Source: JADFRG01 sp964590515
GTDB lineage: Bacteria > Chloroflexota > Anaerolineae > Anaerolineales > E44-bin32
NCBI GenBank assembly: GCA_964590515.1
Contig: CAZPZD010000034.1
Location: 1-27,680 of the forward strand
Direction: 5' to 3'
DNA: 27,680 bases
Shown here: piece by piece, positions 8,209 to 17,452 of the stretch
Position numbering within the stretch: position 1 is the first letter of the stretch
How the letters are laid out: each line of letters starts with the position of its first letter
The notes under the pieces: generated by a model
Databases searched by the model: none
The model's input: the letters and a program-made list of their open reading frames with translations, nothing else
Told to the model about the DNA's origin: nothing
Position numbers and translations under genes: made by a program

Positions 8209-9189
8209 ATGAGCGCGGCGGTTTCGGTTCACGATCTCTCCAAAACCTACATTGTGCATGAGCGCTCCAGCGGAGTGCGGGCCGCCATGCGCGGGCTCTT
8301 CCGCCGCGAGAAGCGCGAAGTTAAGGCGGTCCAGGCCATCAACTTCGAGATTCAGCCTGGAGAGATTGTTGGATTCCTTGGCCCCAACGGAGCGGGGAAG
8401 ACCACCACCCTCAAGATGCTCTCGGGCTTGCTGCACCCCAGCGGAGGCGAGGCCAGAGTATTGGGCCATCTGCCGCACCTGCGCGAGCGGGAGTACCTGC
8501 GCCAGATCACCTTAGTGACCGGGCAGCGCAACCAATTGATCTGGGATATCCCGGCGGCCGACTCATATGATTTGAATCAGGCGATCTATGAGATCGATCC
8601 TGAGCTATACAAGCGCACGGTCGAGGAATTCATCGAGATCCTGGACATGAAGGACCTCGTCCGCAAGCCGGTGCGCAACCTCTCGCTCGGCGAGCGGATG
8701 AAAGTCGAGATCGCTGGCTCCCTGCTGCACCACCCGCGGGTGCTGTTCCTGGATGAGCCAACCCTTGGGTTGGATGTCCCTATGCAGCGCCGGATCCGAA
8801 AGTTCATCGCAGAGTACAACCAGCGCGAAGGCGCGACCGTGCTGCTGAGCAGCCACTATATGGCCGACGTGGAAGCGCTGTGCAAGCGGGTGATCGTCAT
8901 CCATCAGGGCGGGATCCTGTTTGACGGGGATCTGTCGGCTTTGGCCGCTCGCTTCACCAGCCACAAGAAAGTGATCGTGAAACCCGCGGACCAGAGTCTC
9001 GACCTGAGCGGGTATGGCGAGATCGTGGAATCGGAGCTGGGAAGCGTCTCCTTCCGGGTTCCCAAGAGTGAGGTTCCGGGCATGACCGCCCGCCTGTTGG
9101 CGGAGGTCCCGATCGTTGACTTGGCGGTTGAAGATCCGCCCATTGAGGATGTGATTGAAATGGTGTTCGCCAAGGGAGCGATCGAGTGA
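8209..9189 (+). CDS. ABC-2 type exporter, ATP-binding subunit (COG4586-like)
   Basis: A 326-residue ABC ATPase powering the two permeases that follow. Visible motifs are Walker A GPNGAGKTT starting at residue 58, signature LSLGERMKVEI, Walker B VLFLDEPTLGLD and the H-loop LLSSH. A C-terminal extension of about 90 residues follows the nucleotide-binding domain, as in drug/antibiotic-type exporters of this class. The match to the COG4586 group rests on the partner permeases (COG4587- and COG3694-like), a trio that includes viologen exporters; the substrate here is unknown. Start ATG 8209 is preferred over an in-frame TTG at 8182 because homologues begin close to the MSAAVSVHDLSKTY segment. The stop overlaps the next start (GTGA). 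Confidence 0.92.
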   Translation: MSAAVSVHDLSKTYIVHERSSGVRAAMRGLFRREKREVKAVQAINFEIQPGEIVGFLGPNGAGKTTTLKMLSGLLHPSGGEARVLGHLPHLREREYLRQITLVTGQRNQLIWDIPAADSYDLNQAIYEIDPELYKRTVEEFIEILDMKDLVRKPVRNLSLGERMKVEIAGSLLHHPRVLFLDEPTLGLDVPMQRRIRKFIAEYNQREGATVLLSSHYMADVEALCKRVIVIHQGGILFDGDLSALAARFTSHKKVIVKPADQSLDLSGYGEIVESELGSVSFRVPKSEVPGMTARLLAEVPIVDLAVEDPPIEDVIEMVFAKGAIE

Positions 9190-9989
9190 GGCACACTGCT
9201 CGGGTGCTCCTGGCAGCCTTCAAGGCCCATTTGATCGCGACCTTTCAGTACCGCGTCCAGGAGGGGATGTCGATGATCGGCCTTTTGGTCGAGTCGTTGA
9301 TCTACCTGGTGGTGTGGACCACGGTGGCCAAGGCCCGCGGTGGGGAGGTCGGGGGCTTCTCGACCGACGAAATCGCAGGCTATTTCATCGCCTGGATGTT
9401 CGTCCGCAACATTACAACCGGGTGGAGCCCCTACGCGATGGAGGGGCGGATTCGGCGCGGCGACTTCAATTCGCTGCTGCTTCGACCGATTCATCCAATC
9501 TTCGCCGACACCTCTGAGATGCTGGCCAGTAAGGCCGTGGCCATGATCACGGTCGTCCCGGCCATGATCGCTCTGGCCCTCCTGTTCAAGCCTAGCTTCG
9601 ATCTGGTTCCGTGGTCTTTACTGGCTCTAATCCCGGCGCTGATCTTGGCCTTCGTCCTTCGCTACGTACTCATGTACGTGCTGGCGCTTACCGCCTTCTG
9701 GACGACGAGGCTTGGTGGCCTGTTCGAGCTGTGGTACGGGGTCGAGTTTTTCTTCTCTGGGCGGGTCGCGCCGCTCACCGTGCTGCCAGAATGGGCCCAG
9801 CAAGTCGCCAACCTCCTGCCGTTCAAGTGGATGTTCTACTTCCCGCTTGAGCTGCTGCTTGGACGTAGCCAGCCGGACGAAATGCTCTTCGGATTCGCGA
9901 TGCAGGTTCTCTGGCTGACGGTGATGGTCCTGCTCATGCGTTTCGTGTGGCAGCGTGCCGCACGGCGCTACGCCGCGGTGGGAGGCTGA
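9186..9989 (+). CDS. ABC-2 exporter permease, DUF990/COG4587-like
   Basis: A 267-residue integral membrane permease with about six hydrophobic segments. These include ones near residues 30-50, 105-130, 135-165, 190-215 and 230-255, and a charged N-terminal amphipathic stretch precedes them. Phrases such as GYFIAWMFVRNITTGWSPYAMEGRIRRGDF and a conserved LLRPIHP are typical of the ABC2_membrane_6 (DUF990) family. Starts with GTG at 9186 overlapping the ATPase stop by 4 nt, which implies translational coupling and fixes the start. It should pair with the next permease to form the membrane channel. Confidence 0.88.
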   Translation: MRHTARVLLAAFKAHLIATFQYRVQEGMSMIGLLVESLIYLVVWTTVAKARGGEVGGFSTDEIAGYFIAWMFVRNITTGWSPYAMEGRIRRGDFNSLLLRPIHPIFADTSEMLASKAVAMITVVPAMIALALLFKPSFDLVPWSLLALIPALILAFVLRYVLMYVLALTAFWTTRLGGLFELWYGVEFFFSGRVAPLTVLPEWAQQVANLLPFKWMFYFPLELLLGRSQPDEMLFGFAMQVLWLTVMVLLMRFVWQRAARRYAAVGG

Positions 9990-9991
9990 GC

Positions 9992-10777
9992 ATGCACTAC
10001 CTGCGACTGATCTGGACCTATGTTCGACTGAGTGCTCTAAACGAGCTGCAATACCGGGCAAATCTGTTGGTGCAGATGTTCAACTCCGTATTGGGACTCG
10101 CCATCGGGCTCGCCGGCCTGGCGCTGGTCTTCTCCCAAACCGACAGCCTGGCGGGATGGGGCCCGCTGGAGTTGCTGGTGGTTGTGGGCGTTCACACCCT
10201 GCTCGGCGGCGTCATCAAATCCGTCATCCAGCCCAACATGTACCAAATCGCGGAGGGAGTTCAGGAAGGTCATCTGGATTACATCTTGACCAAGCCGGAG
10301 GATTCCCAGCTGTTGGTGAGCATCACCCGGTTTGAATTGTGGCGGTTGGTCGACGTGTTCGTTGGGCTGGGGGTCCTGATCTTCGCCGTGGATCGCCTGG
10401 GGGAGGGAATCGGGCTGGGCGAGGCGGTCACCTTCAGCGTGGTGTTGTTGTGCGGCGTCGTGATCTTCTACAGCTTCTGGCTGGCGATCGCCACCACCTC
10501 CTTCTGGGTGGTACGGACCTGGTCGATGTACGAGATGTTTGATCGGCTGTATCAGGCCGGTCGTTGGCCGGTGGGCATCTATCCATCCTGGCTGCGGTTT
10601 GGTCTGACCTTCCTGGTGCCGGTGGCCTTCGCAGTGACCGTGCCGGCCGAGGCCCTCACCGCCCGCCTAACTCCGCTGTATCTGGTTCTGGCACTGGGGA
10701 TGGCCGCCCTGGCCCTGGTCGCCGCCCGCTGGTTCTGGCACGTCGGCCTGCGCCACTACTCTGGCGCGTCGGCCTGA
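9992..10777 (+). CDS. ABC-2 exporter permease, DUF990/COG3694-like
   Basis: Second membrane subunit, 261 residues, about six transmembrane segments. The N-terminus MHYLRLIWTYVRLSALNELQYRANLLVQ and the GxLDYILTKPEDSQLL motif are typical of the COG3694 half of these heterodimeric permeases. Start ATG 9992 lies 2 nt after the previous stop and has GGGAGG at 9979-9984 as ribosome-binding site. With the ATPase and the first permease it forms a complete exporter operon. Substrate unknown. Confidence 0.88.
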   Translation: MHYLRLIWTYVRLSALNELQYRANLLVQMFNSVLGLAIGLAGLALVFSQTDSLAGWGPLELLVVVGVHTLLGGVIKSVIQPNMYQIAEGVQEGHLDYILTKPEDSQLLVSITRFELWRLVDVFVGLGVLIFAVDRLGEGIGLGEAVTFSVVLLCGVVIFYSFWLAIATTSFWVVRTWSMYEMFDRLYQAGRWPVGIYPSWLRFGLTFLVPVAFAVTVPAEALTARLTPLYLVLALGMAALALVAARWFWHVGLRHYSGASA

Positions 10778-10837
10778 CTCAGACCGGGGGCGCCGAGGCG
10801 CTTCCCCAAAGTAGAATAGCCCGACGGAGAGCAAGTT

Positions 10838-13324
10838 ATGAAGCATAAGCCGCGTGGGTTCAAGCGGGGAGCGGTCAGGCTCGATTTCGACCTGTACCGG
10901 GTGGCGGTCCCCATTCCCAGCTACTCCGAGGCTCAGCTCAGTGTCGTCGACCTGCAGCCGGAAGGCGTGGAGCGGACCATTGTCTTCGTGCACGGCTACG
11001 CCGGCGTGGCAGAGACCTGGGACTACCAGCTCAACTACTTCGCCGGCGGCTACCGAGTAATCGCACCCGATCTGCGCGGACACGGGCTGAGCGACGCGCC
11101 CGACAGCGCCTACACCATGCCCGAGTTGGTCTCCGACCTGATCCAGATCGCTGACACGCTAAAGCTGCCGGAGCGATTCGTGCTGGCCGGGCACTCTTTT
11201 GGCGGGGCGGTCTGCGTCGAGTTCGCTGCGGCCCATCCAGAGCGGCTTGAGAAGCTGATCCTGCTCTCGACCGCCGGCGAGCATCCCTTGCCAAAGCTGA
11301 CCGGGCTGGTCACCCATCTGCCGACTGCTCTCTTCAGGCCCTTCTGGCGCTACCGCCCGCGCTGGAACGCCGAGGTTCACGTGATGAAGCGCATGATGGT
11401 CAACAACCTGCGCATCTGGAACGGATGGGAGGCGATGGCCCGGATCAAGACCCCGACTCTGGTAATCACCGGCGAGCGAGACCGCTACTTCCCGCGGCGA
11501 GTCTTCGACGGTGTCAGCCAGGCTATTGCGGGCGCCGAGGTGGTCGACGTTGGCGCCTCAAAGCACAAGGTGCAGCTCGAGCGGCATGCGGCGGTCAATC
11601 GGGCCATTGAGCGGTTCCTGGAGGACGGCGGCCGCCGGGTAAGTTGGCGGGAACCGGTTGTCCACCCCGGCCAAGCGGCTAACCGTCCGTGGTTGGCCAG
11701 CTACGAGCAGCACACTCCGCCCTCGATCCCGATCCCCCGCCGGCCGCTGCATCAATTCTTGGAGACCACCGCCCGCTGGCTGCCGGATCGCACCGCCACC
11801 TGGTTCTACGGCTCCAGCCTCAGCTACCGACAGCTCAACGAGCGGGCCAATCAATTCGCCCATGCCCTGATCAAGTTGGGGGTGCGGCCCGGCGACCGGG
11901 TGATGGTGGTGCTGCCCAACATGCCTCAGATGATCATCGCCTACTACGGGATCTTGAAGGCCGGGGCGGTGGTCGTGATGGCCAATCCGGAGGCCACCGC
12001 GCCGCAGATCGTGCGGCAGATCCAGCGGACCGAGGCGAAAGTGCTCGTCACCCTCGCCGAGTTCTCCGAGTTGGCCCGGGCGGCCGGCGGGCGGCTGGAG
12101 CTGGTGCAGACCGATATCCAGCAGGCGGTGTCGCCCCGGGTATACCGCCAACTGATGGACCGCTGGCATGCCGCCGGGGTGGAAACGGGTGCGGCCCGAT
12201 CCGGTTCCGCGCTGCAGATGGAGTGGCTAATGCAGGACGCGCCGCTCGAGTCGCCCGGCGTAGCCGTCTCGCCCCAGGACCTTGCTGTGATTATTTTCAC
12301 AAGCGGGACGACCGACGAACCCAAGGGGGTCCGGCTATCCCATTTCAACCTGGTCGCCAACACGATGCAAATTCGCCACTGGGTGCCGGACATCGAATTC
12401 GGGGGAGAAATCCTGCTTTGCGTGCTGCCCTTTACCCACGGCTATGGAATGACCGCGGCCATGAACCTGCCGATCGCCCTCGGAGCGACGATGGTCCTGC
12501 TCCCGGTCTTCGAGCTGCAGCAGGTGCTGGATCACATCAAACATTACAAACCGACCTTGTTCCCGGGGGTTCCCACGATCTATATGGCGCTGAACAATGC
12601 ACCGAACGTCGGCTCCTACGGGCTGTCCTCGATTCGGGCCTGTATCAGCGGCGCCGCGCCACTGCCGGTCGAGGTGCAGGAGAAGTTCGAGAAACTGACC
12701 AAAGGTCGGCTGGTCGAAGGCTATGGTCTGACCGAAACCTCCCCGGCCACCCACGTCAATCCCTTCGGCTCCTCTCGCAAGCCGGGATCGATTGGGGTGC
12801 CGCTTCCGAACACCGACGCGGTGATCCTGGACTTGATCACCGGGGAGCAGCTCCCGCCGGGCAGCCTCGGCGAGCTGGCGGTCAAGGGCCCCCAGGTGAT
12901 GGAAGGCTATTGGGACGGCGACGACGGGAGCGAATCGTCGCTGGTGGGCGGCTGGCTGCACACCGGAGACGTAGCCGTGATGGACCGGGACGGGTTTTTC
13001 CAGATCGTCAGTCGCAAACGGGACACCATCATGGCGGGAGAATTCAGCGTGTTTCCGCGGGATGTGGAAGAAGTCCTGTACGAGAACACCAAGGTGATGG
13101 AAGTGGCGGTGGTTGGAGTGAGCAGCGCCGAGGGCGGTCAGAAGGTCAAGGCCTTTGTCGTCCCGCGGCCCGGTTCGAATCTGTCGGCCGAAGAGCTGCT
13201 GGAGCTGTGCCGCAAGCGATTGGAACCCTACGCGGTTCCCTGGCAAATCGAGTTCCGCCCCGAGCTTCCCAAGTCGTTCGTCGGGAAGGTCTTGCGCCGG
13301 ATGCTCATCGCGGAGAGTGCCTAG
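10838..13324 (+). CDS. Alpha/beta-hydrolase fused to acyl-CoA synthetase (AMP-forming)
   Basis: An 828-residue two-enzyme fusion. The N-terminal alpha/beta hydrolase (about 15-265) has the oxyanion-loop HGYAG, nucleophile elbow GHSFGG (Ser120), an acid candidate Asp215 (TGERDRYF) and His243. A linker of about 40 residues leads to an ANL-family adenylating domain (about 300-828). Its AMP-binding loop is TSGTTDEPKG at 487-496 (Asp where Gly is usual), followed by GYGLTETSP, the HTGD motif and a C-terminal catalytic Lys817 (SFVGKVLRR). The pair suggests hydrolysis of an ester or thioester and activation of the released acid as acyl-AMP/acyl-CoA. A TAGAAT box (10812-10817) and GGAGA precede ATG 10838. 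The fusion resembles OleBC in layout, but OleB uses Asp as nucleophile and this one has Ser. Confidence 0.9.
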   Translation: MKHKPRGFKRGAVRLDFDLYRVAVPIPSYSEAQLSVVDLQPEGVERTIVFVHGYAGVAETWDYQLNYFAGGYRVIAPDLRGHGLSDAPDSAYTMPELVSDLIQIADTLKLPERFVLAGHSFGGAVCVEFAAAHPERLEKLILLSTAGEHPLPKLTGLVTHLPTALFRPFWRYRPRWNAEVHVMKRMMVNNLRIWNGWEAMARIKTPTLVITGERDRYFPRRVFDGVSQAIAGAEVVDVGASKHKVQLERHAAVNRAIERFLEDGGRRVSWREPVVHPGQAANRPWLASYEQHTPPSIPIPRRPLHQFLETTARWLPDRTATWFYGSSLSYRQLNERANQFAHALIKLGVRPGDRVMVVLPNMPQMIIAYYGILKAGAVVVMANPEATAPQIVRQIQRTEAKVLVTLAEFSELARAAGGRLELVQTDIQQAVSPRVYRQLMDRWHAAGVETGAARSGSALQMEWLMQDAPLESPGVAVSPQDLAVIIFTSGTTDEPKGVRLSHFNLVANTMQIRHWVPDIEFGGEILLCVLPFTHGYGMTAAMNLPIALGATMVLLPVFELQQVLDHIKHYKPTLFPGVPTIYMALNNAPNVGSYGLSSIRACISGAAPLPVEVQEKFEKLTKGRLVEGYGLTETSPATHVNPFGSSRKPGSIGVPLPNTDAVILDLITGEQLPPGSLGELAVKGPQVMEGYWDGDDGSESSLVGGWLHTGDVAVMDRDGFFQIVSRKRDTIMAGEFSVFPRDVEEVLYENTKVMEVAVVGVSSAEGGQKVKAFVVPRPGSNLSAEELLELCRKRLEPYAVPWQIEFRPELPKSFVGKVLRRMLIAESA

Positions 13325-13331
13325 GTGAGTG

Positions 13332-14024
13332 ATGCGGAAGCTCCTCGCGGTCTTCGCATTGTCGCTGCTGTCTGCCGCGTGCCTGATGTTTCAGCCTGAC
13401 TGGCTCGCCCGCACGGTCTCTAAACGGGTGACCTACTCGGTGGACACCGCCGAGCCTGCCGTGGCGCTCACCATCGACGACGGCCCGGATTCGCAGACCA
13501 CCCCTGCCCTGCTCGAGATCCTGCGCAAGCATCAGAGTCGGGCGACCTTCTTCTTGATCACGGAGCGAATCTCGGGCAACGAGGCGCTTGTCGACCGGAT
13601 CGTTTCCGAGGGACATGAGCTGGGCAATCACATGACCCGCGAGCAGCCCAGCATCCTGCTGGGCAAGGATGGGTTTGCCCGAGAACTGCTGGCGGCGGAC
13701 TCGACTCTTTCACCGTTCGGCGAGATTCGCTGGCTGCGGCCGGGTTCCGGCTGGTACAGCAGCGGGATGCTGGAAACCGCCGAGTCGCAGGGATACCGGT
13801 TGGCCCTGGCCTCGATCTACCCCTTTGATGCCACGATCCCCTCCACCCGGTTCGCCAGCGAGTTCATCCTGTGGCGGGCGCGGCCGGGGGCGGTCATCCT
13901 GTTGCACGATTCCGGCAACCGGGGAGAACGCACCGCCGAAACCCTCGAGCGAGTGCTGCCGGAGCTTGCCCGGCGAGGCTATCGGGTAGTTACCTTATCG
14001 GAACTGGTCGAGCTCGAGGGATAG
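13332..14024 (+). CDS. Polysaccharide deacetylase (NodB-type) lipoprotein
   Basis: A 230-residue predicted lipoprotein: a short signal peptide ends in SAAC with Cys17 as lipidation site. The NodB carbohydrate esterase 4 domain shows the catalytic/metal motif TIDDGPD (Asp49, Asp50), the ELGNHMTREQPS motif, RPGSGW (the usual RPPYG region) and a C-terminal VILLHD. In the classic H-x3-H metal motif the second His is replaced: the sequence reads NHMTRE. Some divergent family members share this, so metal-dependent activity is likely but not certain. Probable role is deacetylating a cell-envelope glycan outside the membrane. ATG 13332 lies 7 nt after the hydrolase-ligase stop with AGGTGAG as ribosome-binding site; a GTG immediately upstream is a possible alternative start. 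Confidence 0.85.
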   Translation: MRKLLAVFALSLLSAACLMFQPDWLARTVSKRVTYSVDTAEPAVALTIDDGPDSQTTPALLEILRKHQSRATFFLITERISGNEALVDRIVSEGHELGNHMTREQPSILLGKDGFARELLAADSTLSPFGEIRWLRPGSGWYSSGMLETAESQGYRLALASIYPFDATIPSTRFASEFILWRARPGAVILLHDSGNRGERTAETLERVLPELARRGYRVVTLSELVELEG

Positions 14025-14029
14025 GCTCA

Positions 14030-16429
14030 GTGGCCACCGATCCAGTAGTTCAAGTCAGCCCAGGCATCAACCCCAAGGACTTGGAAACCCTCGAGCTGCC
14101 CAAGGTGCTGGCGCGGCTGGCCAGCTACAGCGCCTTCTCGGCCTCGAAGGGATTGGCGCTGGAGCTCAGCCCGACCGCAGCCCTCGAAATCGCCCGAGTA
14201 CGCCAGCAGCAGACCAGCCAGGCACGCCAATTGCTGTCGGATCGGCCGGCCCTCTCGATCGGCGGGGCGCGGGACGTGCGGCCGCAGGTCCGGGCCGCAG
14301 AACGGGGAGCGGTCCTGGAGCCGCAAGATCTGCTGGACGTGAAAGCCACCCTCGAATCGAGCAGAACTCTGCGGCGGACCTTCCGGCGAGACGGCCCCAG
14401 TTATCCGGCCCTGGCCGAGATCGCCGCGGGGTTGGCGGACGATACGGGTCTGATCGAGGCGATTTCGAGCACCCTCGACGACCGCGGCAACGTGCTGGAC
14501 GGCGCCTCCGCCAAATTGCGAACTGTCCGCCGAGATCTGCGGGCGGCCCGGGTGCGCCTGGCCCGCAAACTCGATCGTATGGTTGCGGATCCGAAAACTG
14601 CGGCCATGCTCCAGGAGCCGATTGTTACCCAACGTCAGGGCCGCTATGTGATTCCGCTGCGGGCGGAGTACAAGGGACGCCTGCCGTCGGTCGTGCATGA
14701 TCAATCCGCCTCCGGCGCAACTCTGTTCGTTGAGCCGCTCGCGGCGGTGGAGCTCAACAATGCAGTCCGCGAACTTGAATTGCAGGAGCGGGACGAAGTT
14801 CGGCGAGTGCTGGCTGAGCTCTCCGCCGCCATCGGCGCGCAGCGGGAGACGATCGAGCGGGCGGTGGAGTCGCTGGCTCAACTCGACCTGGCCTTTGCCA
14901 AGGCCCGGTATGCCGAGGAGTTGAGGGCGAGCGAGCCGGTGCTCAAGCCCACCGGGGTGCGCACTTCTCGCTTGCGCTTGCTGACTGCCCGGCACCCCCT
15001 ACTCGATCCGGCGACGGTCGTCCCGATTGAACTGACCCTCGACCCCGAGGTGCGGGCGATCGTAATCACCGGCCCGAACACCGGTGGCAAGACGGTCAGC
15101 TTGAAGACGGCCGGCCTGCTGGTGGCCATGGCGCAGTGCGGGCTGCACATTCCGGCCGCGGCGGGCTCCGAACTGGAAGTCTTTCAGGGAATCTACGTCG
15201 ACATCGGCGACGAGCAGTCGATCGAACAGTCACTGTCTACCTTCTCCTCCCACATCTCGAATATCGTCCGGATCCTGCGAGTGGCCGACGCTCGCTCATT
15301 GGTGCTGCTGGATGAGTTGGGAGCCGGGACCGATCCCGGGGAGGGCGCCGCGCTGGCCCGGGCGCTCCTGGTCGAGTTCCTGGACCGAGGCTGCCTCACC
15401 CTGGTGGCCACTCACTATCCGGAGCTCAAGGCCTTCGCCCATCTGACCGAGGGAGTTCGGAACGCCAGCGTTGAGTTTGACCTGGAAAGTTTGCAGCCGA
15501 CCTACCACCTCACCGTCGGCCTGCCGGGCCGTTCGAACGCGCTGGCGATTGCCGAGCGGCTGGGGCTGCGCAAGCGGATCGTGGAGGCGGCCCGGGCCGA
15601 GCTTTCGCCGGATGACCTTCGGGCCGATAGCATGCTGGAAGAGATCCGCCGTCAACGCGACGCGGCCATCCAGGCCGGGGCCGAAGCCGAGCGGGCGAGT
15701 TTGGAAGCCCGATCGCTGCGGGACGAACTGCGACGCCGGCTGGACGGGATCGCGGAAGAGCGGACCGAGATCTTGGAGCAGGCCCGCCGGGAGACCGGCG
15801 CAGAGTTGGAAGCAGCCCGGGGCCAACTGGCGGACCTCCGTCGCCGGCTAACGGCTGCGGGTGAACCGCTGCAATCGCTCGGGGATATTAAGGAAGAGCT
15901 GGAGCAGTTGGCGGCAGCCCTCGAGGGGCCTAACCTGCAACCTCGATCCGAGCTTCTCGATATTGAATCCGACTGGCACGAGCTTGCCGTCGGTGACCGG
16001 GTCTTGGTCCGGTCGATTGCCGCAGAGGGAGTTCTGACCGCGCTGGGAGGAGGACAGGCCGAGGTGAGGCTCGGCCGGCTGCGGATCAAGGCCGACCCCG
16101 AGGACCTGGTGCCGCTGCCCACCGAACCTGCCGGCGAGCAAGCCGTGAGCGAAGGCAGGCTTCCGCCGCCTTCGGCTCCGCCGCCGCTGGAACTGCACGT
16201 GCGGGGTCGGACCGTGGAAGAAGCGTTGGAGCAGTTGGAGCGCAGCCTCGACGCGGCCTATCTGGCCGGGATGCCCTACCTACGGGTGGTCCACGGGAAA
16301 GGGACCGGTCGGCTGCGGCAGGCCATCCGCCAGGCCCTGAAGGAAAGCAGCTACGTAGCTTCCTTTAAGAGTGGCACTCCGGCCGAAGGGGGCGAGGGTG
16401 TGACAGTCGCCTGGTTGGCGCAAGATTGA
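14030..16429 (+). CDS. mutS2: MutS2-type ATPase/endonuclease with Smr domain
   Basis: A 799-residue MutS2, close to the usual length of about 780. MutS2 lacks the mismatch-recognition domain of MutS; in various bacteria it suppresses homologous recombination or rescues collided ribosomes. Seen here: the MutS core/clamp region (1-320), Walker A GPNTGGKT at 348-355, Walker B LVLLDELGAGTDPGEG, a long Glu/Arg-rich coiled coil (about 520-640), a KOW-like stretch (GDRVLVRSIAAEGVL), and a C-terminal Smr nuclease domain (about 720-799). The Smr domain has LHVRGR and HGKGTGRLR in place of the canonical LDLRG and HGxGxG. GTG 14030 is the only suitable start; upstream frame belongs to the deacetylase gene, whose stop is 5 nt away. 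Confidence 0.93.
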   Translation: MATDPVVQVSPGINPKDLETLELPKVLARLASYSAFSASKGLALELSPTAALEIARVRQQQTSQARQLLSDRPALSIGGARDVRPQVRAAERGAVLEPQDLLDVKATLESSRTLRRTFRRDGPSYPALAEIAAGLADDTGLIEAISSTLDDRGNVLDGASAKLRTVRRDLRAARVRLARKLDRMVADPKTAAMLQEPIVTQRQGRYVIPLRAEYKGRLPSVVHDQSASGATLFVEPLAAVELNNAVRELELQERDEVRRVLAELSAAIGAQRETIERAVESLAQLDLAFAKARYAEELRASEPVLKPTGVRTSRLRLLTARHPLLDPATVVPIELTLDPEVRAIVITGPNTGGKTVSLKTAGLLVAMAQCGLHIPAAAGSELEVFQGIYVDIGDEQSIEQSLSTFSSHISNIVRILRVADARSLVLLDELGAGTDPGEGAALARALLVEFLDRGCLTLVATHYPELKAFAHLTEGVRNASVEFDLESLQPTYHLTVGLPGRSNALAIAERLGLRKRIVEAARAELSPDDLRADSMLEEIRRQRDAAIQAGAEAERASLEARSLRDELRRRLDGIAEERTEILEQARRETGAELEAARGQLADLRRRLTAAGEPLQSLGDIKEELEQLAAALEGPNLQPRSELLDIESDWHELAVGDRVLVRSIAAEGVLTALGGGQAEVRLGRLRIKADPEDLVPLPTEPAGEQAVSEGRLPPPSAPPPLELHVRGRTVEEALEQLERSLDAAYLAGMPYLRVVHGKGTGRLRQAIRQALKESSYVASFKSGTPAEGGEGVTVAWLAQD

Positions 16430-16459
16430 GCAGACCTAGGGCCCAGAGGAGAGGGAATC

Positions 16460-16804
16460 ATGGATGAGTTCGCCCGCGCCATCGGTCCGATTTTCATCGC
16501 CAGCTTTGCGCTGCAGCAGCTGATCGAGCTGCTGGATCCGATCCTGGACGCCGCGCTCGGGGAGCGGAAGAAGTGGATCCTGAGCGTGGTGAGCCTGGTC
16601 GCCGCCTTGGGGTTGACCTTCGGGGTCGGCCTGCGCAGCCTCGGCCCGCTCGGGGCTGAGGTGCCCGACTGGGCCGACGCGCTGCTGACCGCGCTGATGC
16701 TCACCGGAGGGACCAAAGGGATCAATGATTTACTGAAGTTGATCGGCTATCGCAAAGAGGCAGCCAAAGCCCGCCTGACCCCAGAGCATGCCGCGCGGGT
16801 GTGA
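16460..16804 (+). CDS. Small hypothetical membrane protein
   Basis: Not recognised. A 114-residue protein with a hydrophobic N-terminal segment (about 8-30), a second strong segment (about 42-62) and a shorter one near 75-92, ending in a charged tail (KEAAKARLTPEHAARV). GAGGAGAGGG lies just upstream of ATG 16460, so it is very probably translated. It sits 30 nt after mutS2 and 9 nt before the glycosylase gene, in the same run of genes. A holin-like or small membrane scaffold is possible, but no family assignment is supported. Confidence 0.75.
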   Translation: MDEFARAIGPIFIASFALQQLIELLDPILDAALGERKKWILSVVSLVAALGLTFGVGLRSLGPLGAEVPDWADALLTALMLTGGTKGINDLLKLIGYRKEAAKARLTPEHAARV

Positions 16805-16813
16805 GGAAAGTGA

Positions 16814-17383
16814 GTGACTAGACCCCTCGTCCGCTGCTGGGGAAGCGATGATCCGCAGCTCGCCGCCTACCACGACAAGGAGTGGGGCCGGCCGGTCCAC
16901 GACGATCGAATCCTCTTCGAGCACCTGGCCCTCGATGGCTTCCAGGCCGGGCTCTCCTGGCGGACCATCTTGCACAAACGGGAAGCCTTCCGGGAGGCCT
17001 TCGCCGGATTCGATCCGGAGCAGGTGGCGCGCTTCGGGCGCCGTGAGGTGCAGCGGCTATTGAAGGACATAGGGATTGTGCGCAACCGGCAGAAAATCGA
17101 GGCCACGATCGTCAACGCCCAACGGGTATTGGAGCTGCAGAATGAGTTCGGGACCTTCGATCGCTTCATCTGGGGATTCACGGGTCGGAAGACCGTGCGT
17201 GGGGCGCCGCGGCGCGATTGGCGCGAGCTGCCGACCACCAGCCCTGAGTCGGAGGCCATGTCGGTTGCGCTGAAGGGTCGCGGATTCAAGTTCGTCGGCA
17301 GCACGATCTGCTACGCCTTCATGCAGGCGGTTGGAATGGTAGACGACCACCTGGCGGTTTGCTTTCGATTCAAGCCCCGATGA
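16814..17383 (+). CDS. tag: DNA-3-methyladenine glycosylase I
   Basis: A 189-residue base-excision repair glycosylase that removes 3-methyladenine from alkylated DNA. The family's zinc-snap ligands are all present: Cys8 (RCWG), His20 (YHDKEWG), His179 and Cys183 (DDHLAVC), matching Cys4/His17/His175/Cys179 of E. coli Tag. The core contains LDGFQAGLSWRTILHKREAFREAF, typical of the helix-hairpin-helix fold. Starts with GTG at 16814 behind a GAGGAAAG ribosome-binding site. It is 9 nt downstream of the small membrane protein gene, consistent with cotranscription with mutS2, another DNA-maintenance gene. Confidence 0.94.
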   Translation: MTRPLVRCWGSDDPQLAAYHDKEWGRPVHDDRILFEHLALDGFQAGLSWRTILHKREAFREAFAGFDPEQVARFGRREVQRLLKDIGIVRNRQKIEATIVNAQRVLELQNEFGTFDRFIWGFTGRKTVRGAPRRDWRELPTTSPESEAMSVALKGRGFKFVGSTICYAFMQAVGMVDDHLAVCFRFKPR

Positions 17384-17452
17384 TGGAAGGCGTCTCCGAT
17401 CGGTCGACGGCGGCCTACTCGGCCTGCCCGCCGAAGCTCCGGGAGTAACTGT

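Noticed and set aside
10838..13324. Naming the fusion OleBC
   Set aside because: The hydrolase nucleophile is Ser, not the Asp of OleB, and no oleA or oleD is present in the window.
11689..13332. Plus-strand open frame of 547 codons overlapping the hydrolase-ligase gene
   Set aside because: Different frame of the same DNA; the frame at 10838-13324 has all catalytic motifs of two known families, this one has none.
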